Below, piece by piece: positions 1-5,126 of a stretch of 7,311 nt of DNA. The stretch is from Candidatus Gallimonas caecicola (lineage in GTDB: Bacteria; Bacillota; Clostridia; Christensenellales; Borkfalkiaceae): contig CAJFNH010000181.1 in assembly GCA_904394195.1 (NCBI GenBank), positions 1 to 7,311 on the forward strand, read 5' to 3'. A program made the position numbers and the translations under genes. Under the pieces are notes generated by a model. The model saw only the letters and a program-made list of their open reading frames with translations, made no database searches and had not been told where the DNA came from. Numbering within the stretch: the stretch's first letter is position 1; the number at the start of each line of letters is the position of its first letter.

Positions 1-1
1 T

Positions 2-775
2 TCCAACGTCGATTATACGACGGTGCTCGACAATTTTGAAGGACCGCTCGATCTTTTGCTCTATCTCATCAACCGTGAGGAGATAGAGATCAAAGATATC
101 TTTGTTTCGCAGGTAACAGAACAGTTTCTCGACTACATGAAGGGACTTCCTTACCTCGACGTCGATAAAGTGAGCGAATATCTGAATATTGCCGCGACGA
201 TCATCAAGATCAAGGCGCAGGCGCTTGTTCCCAATGTGGAGGAGGACCCCGAGATCGATGCACAGATCGAAGAGGACAAGGCGCAGCTCATCCGTGCGCT
301 TGAGGAATATAAGCTCATTAAAGAAGAGATCAGAAAGCTCAAGGAACTCGAGACCATCGGCTACTATTTTAAAGAGCCGGATAAAGATGTAGGAGAAACA
401 CGCACCGTCTTCACGCTCGAAAACCTGACGCTGGAAGAGTTGGTCACCGCCTATTCGGCGCTGCTTCTCAAGCGGGAAGACGATCTGAAAGAGGAAGAAG
501 TGCGTGAGATCCCGCGCGATTCCTTTACGGTCGAACAAAAAATACAATTTGTGCTCGAGAGCCTGGAAGAACAAAAAGAAGTAAAATTCGAGGACCTGTT
601 TACAAGGGACTACACAAAGCCGGAGATCGTGACGACCTTTCAGGCGATCCTTGAGCTCCTGAAGTATCAGTTCCTGCATGTCAGACAGGACGGGATGTTC
701 GGAGAGATCATTATTTCACTCAATCCCGACAGGGACGAGGAGGCTGGACTTGGAACGATTGACGAATACGATTGA
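2..775 (+). CDS. scpA: Segregation and condensation protein A (kleisin), 5' end outside window
   Basis: Kleisin subunit of the bacterial SMC condensin. With ScpB it bridges the SMC ATPase heads and helps compact and segregate the nucleoid. The frame is open from base 2, with seven codons before the GTG at 23. The family's N-terminal signature LDNFEGPLDLLL follows directly after that GTG. ScpA proteins normally have several residues before this motif, so the true start probably lies just left of the window and GTG 23 is an internal valine. 257 residues are visible, about full family length. A charged Glu/Lys-rich middle (about residues 80-125 counted from GTG 23) fits the kleisin linker. The C-terminal part, with VEQKIQFVLE and a segment ending in FGEIIISLNP, fits the winged-helix domain that binds the SMC cap. 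The 3' end overlaps scpB by 26 bases, which suggests translational coupling. Identification is firm; only the start is unresolved. Confidence 0.95.
   Translation, partial: SNVDYTTVLDNFEGPLDLLLYLINREEIEIKDIFVSQVTEQFLDYMKGLPYLDVDKVSEYLNIAATIIKIKAQALVPNVEEDPEIDAQIEEDKAQLIRALEEYKLIKEEIRKLKELETIGYYFKEPDKDVGETRTVFTLENLTLEELVTAYSALLLKREDDLKEEEVREIPRDSFTVEQKIQFVLESLEEQKEVKFEDLFTRDYTKPEIVTTFQAILELLKYQFLHVRQDGMFGEIIISLNPDRDEEAGLGTIDEYD
737..743 (+). promoter_or_regulatory. Shine-Dalgarno site fixing the TTG start of scpB
   Basis: GAGGAGG lies inside the scpA 3' coding region, six bases before the TTG at 750. The frame also has a TTG at 759 (15 bases away) and an ATG at 678 with no such site. The SD spacing therefore favours TTG 750. 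Starting at 750 also gives a protein that begins close to the conserved TIEAILFASG segment, as expected for ScpB. Confidence 0.75.
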
Positions 776-1478
776 GGCGATCCTGTTTGCCTCCGGAAAG
801 GCGGTCGCTATCGCAGACATTGCCGAAAAGCTCGAAGTGACGGAGGGCGAAGTCAAAAAGGCCCTCAAGGAACTGCGCGAACATTACGGCGACGAGGGCG
901 GCATCGTCCTGCTTGAGTTCAACAAAAAGGCGCAGCTCGGCTCCAATCCGAAATATAAGGAAGGGGTCGCCTCCGTGCTCAATCCCATCCGTGAAAAGGA
1001 ACTCACGCGCACCATTCTGGAAACTGCAGCCATCATTGCCTATAAACAGCCCATTACGCGGACGGAAATCGAACTGTTGCGCGGCGTCAACAGCGATTAC
1101 GCTGTCAACGCACTTCTTGAACTCAAACTGATCTATCCCTGCGGCAGGAAGGACGCCGTCGGAAGACCTGTCCTGTTTGCCACAACGGATGAGTTTCTCA
1201 AACGCTTCAAGCTGCATTCCCTGGATGAACTTCCCGACTATGAGACTCTGATGGCTGCGATCACGCGCAGTTCGGATGAAGACCATGATACATATCTTTA
1301 TGCGCGGGATGAGCTCCCGGCAGAAGATGCCGACGCACTTCCCGATGAAGGAACCTCCAAAAAAGACCGCAAGATGGCTTCCGGCGATGCACAACAGCCG
1401 GAAAAAGAGAGCGGGGGGTATGAGATCCCCGATTTCCTGAAGGGACTCGACGATACGGATATCATTAAAATTGACTGA
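750..1478 (+). CDS. scpB: Segregation and condensation protein B
   Basis: Accessory subunit of the SMC-ScpAB condensin. It dimerises and binds the ScpA linker through tandem winged-helix domains. The start chosen is TTG 750, for its SD at 737-743, giving 242 residues; a longer reading from ATG 678 would add residues that do not look like ScpB. Winged-helix domain 1 covers about residues 3-80, including the signature TIEAILFASGKAV. Domain 2 covers about 85-165, with the family hallmark LETAAIIAYKQPITRTEIE at 90-108 and GRKDAVGRP at 132-140. The family usually stops near 180-200 residues. Here an acidic, low-complexity tail (about 172-222) ends in a more ordered-looking hydrophobic/acidic peptide, YEIPDFLKGLDDTDIIKID (224-242). 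The function call is firm; the role of the tail is unknown. Confidence 0.94.
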   Translation: MERLTNTIEAILFASGKAVAIADIAEKLEVTEGEVKKALKELREHYGDEGGIVLLEFNKKAQLGSNPKYKEGVASVLNPIREKELTRTILETAAIIAYKQPITRTEIELLRGVNSDYAVNALLELKLIYPCGRKDAVGRPVLFATTDEFLKRFKLHSLDELPDYETLMAAITRSSDEDHDTYLYARDELPAEDADALPDEGTSKKDRKMASGDAQQPEKESGGYEIPDFLKGLDDTDIIKID

Positions 1479-1495
1479 AATTTCATACTTTTCGT

Positions 1496-1531
1496 AAATT
1501 CGTCCATATTAAGGGTATGGGCGAATTTTTT
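1496..1531 (+). terminator. Terminator-like hairpin after scpB, overlapping the next gene's start
   Basis: A 13-bp stem (1496-1508 with 1516-1528, one G-T wobble, no mismatch) encloses a 7-base loop and runs into six T's at 1526-1531. It begins 17 bases after the scpB stop. This has the shape of an intrinsic terminator, although the stem is AT-rich at its base. The ATG at 1517 of the downstream gene lies in the 3' arm, and the AAGGG that would be its SD lies in the loop. It could end the scpAB transcript, control translation of the next gene, or both. Confidence 0.6.
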
Positions 1532-2116
1532 GTGTATTCGTTCTTCGCCGGCATGGTTTTTCTGCTGTTTCCGATCGTTGCCGACGTGGATCTCTATCTT
1601 GACGCACAGGAAAACCGCGGCTGGTTTTCCGTTTCGCTCTATCACCGCCTGCGTCTGTTCGGAGGATATGCGCAGCTGAAGCCGGAAGGCATCGTCTTTC
1701 ACCTGACAAAGAAGAAGGCGCTCATCCTGCCGTACGCTGAAATGGCGGATGCGCGCAAAAAATTTGAATTGACACGCGGATTTCAGATTTGTAAATATCA
1801 TCAGGTACTGGAATTCGGCGGCGCACATGATGCACGGAGCATCCTGATTGCTGCGTTGTTTTCTGCTTTTGGCTCTGCGGCGTATGCAATGATCAGGGAA
1901 AAATATGCGTTTTTGTCCTTTCGCAGCGGAGTGATCTTTCATACAAAGCCCTGCCTGAAGGGGAGCATTCGCGTCGCCGCTGTCATGAACGGACTTGTTC
2001 TTGGCATTGCTTTATTGAAAAAAAGTTTGGAGGAGTTAATCAAATGGATGAAAAAAAGAAAATCGACGGTTTCCTTGAAAAGACTGCGGAAAAACTTACG
2101 GGCCTCGTCGACGTGA
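1517..2116 (+). CDS. DUF2953/YtfI-like membrane protein of unknown function
   Basis: No reaction can be assigned. The 199-residue protein has one N-terminal hydrophobic segment (about residues 5-21), then a probably extramembrane beta-rich region, VDLYLDAQENRGWFSVSLY (24-42). A helical stretch follows around 102-125, then a second hydrophobic stretch near 153-167, and a Lys/Arg-rich C terminus (168-193). Size, layout and position just before ytfJ match the DUF2953 family (B. subtilis ytfI-ytfJ pair); that assignment is from memory and context, with no clear motif. The start is uncertain. ATG 1517 has AAGGG only one base away and both sit in a hairpin; GTG 1532 and ATG 1553 in the same frame are alternatives and would still keep most of the hydrophobic segment. 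The 3' end overlaps ytfJ by 73 bases. Confidence 0.7.
   Translation: MGEFFVYSFFAGMVFLLFPIVADVDLYLDAQENRGWFSVSLYHRLRLFGGYAQLKPEGIVFHLTKKKALILPYAEMADARKKFELTRGFQICKYHQVLEFGGAHDARSILIAALFSAFGSAAYAMIREKYAFLSFRSGVIFHTKPCLKGSIRVAAVMNGLVLGIALLKKSLEELIKWMKKRKSTVSLKRLRKNLRASST
2029..2035 (+). promoter_or_regulatory. Strong Shine-Dalgarno site of ytfJ
   Basis: GGAGGAG lies eight bases before ATG 2044 and inside the coding region of the upstream DUF2953-like gene. It supports ATG 2044 as the ytfJ start and shows that the long overlap between the two genes is real rather than a start-site artefact. Confidence 0.75.
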
Positions 2117-2421
2117 ACACGGTCATCGGAAAACCGGTTACCACGGCAAGCGGCGCTCAAGTTATACCGTTTACCAAAGTGACAATGGGATATCTCTCGG
2201 GCGGAGGGGAATACGGCGAAGTCAAGAAGATCGACGACGGGGAGTGCCTTCCGTTTGCAGGCGGAGCGGGCACCGTTATCAATGTAAAACCGGCGGGTTT
2301 TCTCATCGATGACGGCAGGGAATGTCGCGTTGTCCGCATCACCGACGACGCCTTGGACGGGCTCATCGAAAAGGCAGGCGATCTTCTCGGGAAGCTCGTC
2401 AGGAAGGGGGAAGATGCGTAA
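2044..2421 (+). CDS. ytfJ: GerW/YtfJ family sporulation protein
   Basis: Member of the GerW (YtfJ) family, made in sporulating cells and linked in Bacillus to normal spore germination; its biochemistry is not defined. The 125-residue protein has an amphipathic N-terminal helix (3-20), then the recognisable core: VIGKPVTTASGAQVIPFTKV (27-46), a glycine-rich turn MGYLSGGGEYGE (48-59), a second glycine-rich turn FAGGAGTVINVKPAGFLI (71-88), and a C-terminal amphipathic helix (102-120). It is somewhat shorter than the B. subtilis protein. There is no signal peptide or membrane segment. It sits between the DUF2953-like gene and dacF, overlapping both, which indicates tight coupling in one operon. 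Its presence is the main evidence that the host forms spores. I found no convincing forespore sigma-factor promoter upstream. Confidence 0.92.
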   Translation: MDEKKKIDGFLEKTAEKLTGLVDVNTVIGKPVTTASGAQVIPFTKVTMGYLSGGGEYGEVKKIDDGECLPFAGGAGTVINVKPAGFLIDDGRECRVVRITDDALDGLIEKAGDLLGKLVRKGEDA

Positions 2422-3430
2422 AAAACGGATCCTCGTCCTGATATTGACCGCGATTCTCCCGGTATGTATTCTTACATGCGCCGGGACCACAACGGCATCC
2501 GCGCAACCGATTGCCGCTGCACGCGCAGAGTGCGTGATTGAAGTAACTTCCAAACGTATCCTTTCGCAGTGCAACGCGCAGACGCCTCTTCCCAACGCAA
2601 GCACGACCAAGATCCTGACGGCAATTCTCATCATTGACGATTGCCGGCTGGATGAATCCATTGAAATCCCTGCACAGGCGGCAGGTACGCAGGGCTCAAG
2701 CATCTATCTGAAGGCCGGAGAGCGATATACCGTTGAGGAACTGCTCTACGGGCTCATGCTGCGCTCGGGAAATGATGCGGCTGTGACCCTTGCGCTTCAT
2801 CACAGCGGCAGCATCGAAGCGTTTGCGCAGGCAATGAATGAAAAAGCAGCCATGCTTGGCGCTACGGACAGTCACTTTGTCAATCCGCACGGGCTTCCCG
2901 ACAAACGTCACAAAACGACTGCGCGCGATCTGGCACTCATCGCCGCCTATGCAATGGGGAATGAGACCTTCCGTACGATCGTTTCCACGCAATACTATGC
3001 CGCGCGCGGCTGGTACAATAAAAATAAGATGCTGTCCTCTTATGAAGGCGCAAACGGCATCAAGACCGGATTTACAACGGCTGCCGGAAGATGCCTTGTA
3101 ACAAGTGCCGAGCGAGGAGGAATGACGCTCGTCTGCGTCGTGCTCGGGGCGCCGCAGATGTATGAGCGTACGGCGCAGCTGCTCGATAAAGCTTTTACGG
3201 AATTTACCATGACCGATCTTATCGATTTTGCATTGCTGCCCACAAATGTCGGCGTGCGTGAACGTTTTTCCTATCCTCTGAAGGAGGACGAATATGCAAA
3301 AATCACTTCAGACATTCAGTTATCAGACCCGCTCCCCCAAAAAAACGGCGCGATCGCAGGCTGTGTCAAAATATTTCTTGCAAATAACTTGATTTTTTCA
3401 CAAAATTTGTATATCATGGAAGAGAAATAA
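2414..3430 (+). CDS. dacF: D-alanyl-D-alanine carboxypeptidase (class A low-molecular-weight PBP, DacF/DacB type)
   Basis: Removes the terminal D-alanine from peptidoglycan stem peptides outside the membrane, limiting cross-linking; DacF/DacB relatives act on spore cortex or germ-cell wall. ATG 2414 is chosen because AGGAAGGGGG ends three bases before it, and it is followed at once by a signal peptide (MRKKR, hydrophobic core 6-21, probable cleavage after ASA at 28-30). The longer frame from 2309 is the ytfJ shadow. All active-site motifs of the S11 peptidase family are present: S63-T-T-K66 (nucleophile and lysine), S118-G-N120, and K217-T-G219. A PBP5-type C-terminal beta domain spans about 275-335. 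At 338 residues the protein stops right after that domain, without the usual amphipathic membrane-anchoring helix. It overlaps ytfJ by eight bases. Whether it serves vegetative wall or spore cortex cannot be read from sequence; its neighbour ytfJ favours sporulation. Confidence 0.93.
   Translation: MRKKRILVLILTAILPVCILTCAGTTTASAQPIAAARAECVIEVTSKRILSQCNAQTPLPNASTTKILTAILIIDDCRLDESIEIPAQAAGTQGSSIYLKAGERYTVEELLYGLMLRSGNDAAVTLALHHSGSIEAFAQAMNEKAAMLGATDSHFVNPHGLPDKRHKTTARDLALIAAYAMGNETFRTIVSTQYYAARGWYNKNKMLSSYEGANGIKTGFTTAAGRCLVTSAERGGMTLVCVVLGAPQMYERTAQLLDKAFTEFTMTDLIDFALLPTNVGVRERFSYPLKEDEYAKITSDIQLSDPLPQKNGAIAGCVKIFLANNLIFSQNLYIMEEK
3389..3417 (+). promoter_or_regulatory. Candidate sigma-A promoter for rluB inside the dacF 3' end
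   Basis: TTGATT (3389-3394) and TATCAT (3412-3417) are separated by 17 bases. They match the housekeeping consensus at four and five of six positions. The predicted RNA start, near 3424, would leave a leader of about 24 bases before the rluB ATG. It would let rluB be expressed apart from the sporulation-linked genes upstream. It lies in an AT-rich patch of coding sequence, so chance resemblance is possible. Confidence 0.45.
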
Positions 3431-3447
3431 ATTTTGGTAGAACTTTC

Positions 3448-4152
3448 ATGCGTATCAACAAATTTCTGGCAGAACAGGGCGTTGCTTCTCGGCGCGGCAG
3501 CGATGAGATCATTGCGGCTGGTCGTGTGACCATCAACGGAAAACCGGCAAAGGCCGGTGATGAAATTTCGGCGGAGGATGCCGTCATGCTTGACGGCAAG
3601 CTGCTTTCACATAAAGTCAGATACGAATATTTTCTGCTCAATAAACCGAAAGGGTACCTTTGTACTGTTTCTGACGATAAAGGCAGAAAAACCGTCATGG
3701 ATCTGCTCCCGTCGGGCGCCGGCCGCGTATTTCCCGTCGGACGCCTGGATTATGATACAGAGGGAATGTTGCTGCTTACCAACGATGGGGATCTTGCCTA
3801 TCGGCTGACCGCACCGCAGAGCGAAATCCCGAAAACATATCTCGTTCGTGTGGAAGGGAGTGTAAGCGACGCCCAACTCAACCGGCTGCGGGCAGGCGTT
3901 GAGATCGAACGGGGCGTCATTACAAAAAAATGCCGCGTGATCGTGACCGAAACCAATAAAAAATATACGAAGTTGCGCGTTGTTCTGACGGAGGGGAAAA
4001 ACCGCGAGATCCGAAAGATGTTCGAAGCGGTCGGAAAGACGGTCGTCTTTTTGAAACGGCTGAAGATCGGTGAACTGACGTTGACCGGGCTCGATCGCGG
4101 TTCGGTGCGGAAACTGACGCAGGAAGAAGTATTTTATCTGAAAAATCTATAA
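3448..4152 (+). CDS. rluB: 23S rRNA pseudouridine synthase, RluB/RsuA family
   Basis: Converts a uridine in large-subunit ribosomal RNA to pseudouridine (position 2605 in E. coli for RluB). The 234-residue protein has an N-terminal S4 RNA-binding domain (about 2-50: MRINKFLAEQGVASRR, then GRVTINGKPA). The RsuA-type catalytic domain follows, with YFLLNKPKGYL at 61-71, the catalytic block GRLDYDTEGMLLLTNDGDL at 98-116 (D101 is the catalytic aspartate) and EGKNREIRKMFEAVGK at 182-197. The start is ATG 3448, where the S4 domain begins; only a weak GGTAG precedes it. It lies 17 bases after dacF and ends at a strong terminator. RluB fits the context best, since rluB follows the scpAB/dac block in many Bacillota. 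RsuA and RluE/F share the fold, so the exact target base is inferred. Confidence 0.93.
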   Translation: MRINKFLAEQGVASRRGSDEIIAAGRVTINGKPAKAGDEISAEDAVMLDGKLLSHKVRYEYFLLNKPKGYLCTVSDDKGRKTVMDLLPSGAGRVFPVGRLDYDTEGMLLLTNDGDLAYRLTAPQSEIPKTYLVRVEGSVSDAQLNRLRAGVEIERGVITKKCRVIVTETNKKYTKLRVVLTEGKNREIRKMFEAVGKTVVFLKRLKIGELTLTGLDRGSVRKLTQEEVFYLKNL

Positions 4153-4153
4153 G

Positions 4154-4179
4154 AAAACCCCGCTTCTGCGGGGTTTTTT
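4154..4179. terminator. Bidirectional intrinsic terminator between rluB and lexA
   Basis: A six-base GC stem (CCCCGC at 4158-4163 with GCGGGG at 4168-4173) around a TTCT loop is flanked by four A's on the left and six T's on the right. It begins two bases after the rluB stop. On the opposite strand the same hairpin ends in four T's, so it can also stop lexA, whose last codon is nine bases away. The two genes converge here. Confidence 0.92.
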
Positions 4180-4187
4180 AAATATTC

Positions 4188-4787
4188 TTATCGGAACGAA
4201 CGCAAAAGTCCGATGACCTTTCCGAGGATATTCACCTGATCGAGAACATAATCGGTAAGCTCTTGATTTTCCGGATGCAGGATGAATTTTCCGTTGCGGC
4301 GATAGAAGCGCTTGACGGTGGCGCCTTCTTCGATCCCATCGTCAAACATGGCGACCACAATATCTCCGTTGTCGGCAGTTTCCTGTTGCCTGACAACGAT
4401 CATGTCACCGTCATAAATGCCTGCTTCGATCATACTTTCACCCTTGACTTTCAGCAAAAACAGGCCGTCTCCGGAAAACACGGCAGAGGGAAGCGCATAG
4501 TAACCTTCATGATTTTCCGTCGCCAGAATGGGGGTGCCCGCAGTGACCGTACCGATCAGCGGAACGCGTACCGCGCCCGTGTTCCCGAGCGCAACGGCGC
4601 GCTTTTTACCGGCTGTCTTTTGTAAAAGCCCCATTTCCTTGAGACGGTTGATATAGTCGTATGCGGTTGCCGTCGATTTGATATGAAGTTCGGAACAGAT
4701 ATCCCGTACGGTAGGGGGGAAGCCGTTTTCTGCCATATATTGGTTGATAAACGCGAGAACGGCGTCAAGTTTACGTTTGTCCAACAT
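4188..4787 (-). CDS. lexA: LexA, SOS repressor and RecA-assisted autoprotease
   Basis: Represses DNA-damage genes and cleaves itself when stimulated by RecA filaments. Of the two adjacent ATGs, 4787 lies seven bases after AAGGAG (4795-4800) and 4790 only four, so 4787 is preferred; this gives 199 residues. A longer frame to 4841 runs back through the promoter and is not used. The N-terminal winged helix-turn-helix covers about 1-65, and the S24 latent protease domain about 75-199. The cleavage site is A83-G84 (VTAGTPI), the catalytic serine is S118 (KGESM), and the lysine is K159 (ATVKRFY); all are intact. The recognition-helix region reads STATAYDYINRL (38-49), where the Bacillus protein, as I recall it, has STVHGHLARL, so DNA specificity may differ. 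Upstream lies a dyad that fits autoregulation. Confidence 0.95.
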   Translation of the reverse strand: MLDKRKLDAVLAFINQYMAENGFPPTVRDICSELHIKSTATAYDYINRLKEMGLLQKTAGKKRAVALGNTGAVRVPLIGTVTAGTPILATENHEGYYALPSAVFSGDGLFLLKVKGESMIEAGIYDGDMIVVRQQETADNGDIVVAMFDDGIEEGATVKRFYRRNGKFILHPENQELTDYVLDQVNILGKVIGLLRSFR

Positions 4788-4808
4788 CATTATTCTCCTT
4801 ATAACAAT

Positions 4809-4837
4809 AGTATAGCACAGGCGGGAGAAAATTGCAA
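4809..4837 (-). promoter_or_regulatory. lexA promoter
   Basis: Read on the - strand: TTGCAA (4837-4832), a 17-base spacer, then TATACT (4814-4809). A TG one base before the -10 makes it an extended -10 element. The predicted RNA start is near 4802, just before the lexA SD at 4800-4795. The leader is therefore very short (about 15 bases). Confidence 0.7.
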
Positions 4838-4847
4838 ACATTTGTTT
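4836..4847. promoter_or_regulatory. lexA: Putative LexA operator (variant SOS box)
   Basis: AAACATTTGTTT is an inverted repeat, AAAC-N4-GTTT. The Gram-positive SOS box has GAAC-N4-GTTC at its core, so this copy has one changed base in each half. It overlaps the -35 of the lexA promoter, where a bound repressor would block RNA polymerase. It also lies about 30 bases upstream of the divergent Cys-rich gene's candidate -35. Position and symmetry support it; the sequence alone is AT-rich. Confidence 0.55.
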
Positions 4848-4877
4848 TAATTATTTCGAATTTTTTTCTGAAGATCC

Positions 4878-4906
4878 TTGCTTTTTTTCCGGAAAGGAGA
4901 TATACT
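4878..4906 (+). promoter_or_regulatory. Candidate promoter of the Cys-rich gene, implying little or no leader
   Basis: TTGCTT (4878-4883) and TATACT (4901-4906) are separated by 17 bases. The predicted RNA start falls at about 4913-4914, on the ATG of the Cys-rich gene, so this promoter would give a leaderless message. The spacer holds a perfect 10-base palindrome, TTTCCGGAAA (4886-4895), and an SD-like AAGGAG (4894-4899). If the SD is used instead, transcription must begin further upstream and TATACT is coincidental. Confidence 0.4.
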
Positions 4907-4913
4907 ATATGCC

Positions 4914-5126
4914 ATGGAAAGAAAAATGTGCGTCCTCGATGAGGAAAAAGAATGTGACGGATGCCTTGAGTGCGAGATCTGCGATCTGGATCCGAACAAG
5001 ATCTGCGACAACTGCGGAAAATGCCTGGAAATCAAAGAATATGCCGCCATTCGCATCGATAAACTATACCGGGATCCGGCGGAGTATGAACGCGAACAGG
5101 AAAAAGAGCGCAAAAAGCGCCCTTAA
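4914..5126 (+). CDS. Small eight-cysteine protein, probably metal or Fe-S binding
   Basis: A 70-residue, cytosolic-looking protein with no signal peptide. Eight cysteines lie in the first 37 residues: C6, C14, C17, C20, C23, C31, C34 and C37. They form a CxxCxxCxxC run and a CxxCxxC run joined by DLDPNKI. This spacing suits zinc or an iron-sulfur cluster, but which metal cannot be told. The middle, EIKEYAAIRIDKLYRD, looks like a short folded segment; the last 20 residues are a charged Glu/Lys/Arg tail. I recall similar short proteins with a CDLDxNKICDNC core in Clostridia, without a known function. ATG 4914 is taken because it is the first ATG in the frame that carries the cysteines. The gene diverges from lexA and converges with hflX, overlapping its stop by four bases. 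Control together with lexA is possible but not shown. Confidence 0.8.
   Translation: MERKMCVLDEEKECDGCLECEICDLDPNKICDNCGKCLEIKEYAAIRIDKLYRDPAEYEREQEKERKKRP
5099..5124 (-). terminator. Intrinsic terminator of hflX, inside the Cys-rich gene
   Basis: Read on the - strand, an 8-bp stem (AAGGGCGC with GCGCTCTT, one G-T wobble) encloses a TTTTT loop and continues into three more T's (TTTCC). It starts within the hflX stop codon. On the + strand the wobble becomes an A-C mismatch and no T-run follows, so it should act only on hflX. Its DNA encodes the last nine or so codons of the small Cys-rich protein. Confidence 0.6.

Noticed and set aside
1471..1500. A promoter TTGACT with an 18-base spacer and TAAATT just after scpB.
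   Set aside because: The -10 matches only four of six bases, the spacer is long, and it runs into the hairpin at 1496. Too weak to list.
1882..1904. A forespore sigma-F-like promoter (GTATG ... GGGAAAAAT) upstream of ytfJ.
   Set aside because: The two elements are only nine bases apart instead of about 15, so the spacing is wrong.
2471..2481. A lipobox in DacF near the two cysteines of its signal peptide.
   Set aside because: The residues before each cysteine (LPV, ILT) do not fit the small-residue rule at -1. A standard signal-peptidase site ASA follows at residues 28-30.
720..2703. Three long antisense frames (224, 214 and 254 codons) opposite scpB, the DUF2953-like gene, and ytfJ/dacF.
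   Set aside because: Their translations are rich in Cys, Arg and His without domains, and they lie opposite genes with clear motifs. They look like codon-bias shadows.
4850..4910. A dif-like recombination site between lexA and the Cys-rich gene (AT-rich, with palindromes TTCGAA and TTTCCGGAAA).
   Set aside because: The two palindromes do not form the 11-6-11 arm layout of a Xer site, and the region is explained by promoters.
4894..4918. Resemblance of the sequence from AAGGAGATATAC to CCATGG to an engineered expression-vector ribosome site (contamination).
   Set aside because: The match is short and interrupted, and both flanks (lexA promoter, natural Cys-rich gene, hflX) are continuous genomic sequence. 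Chance in an AT-rich promoter explains it.
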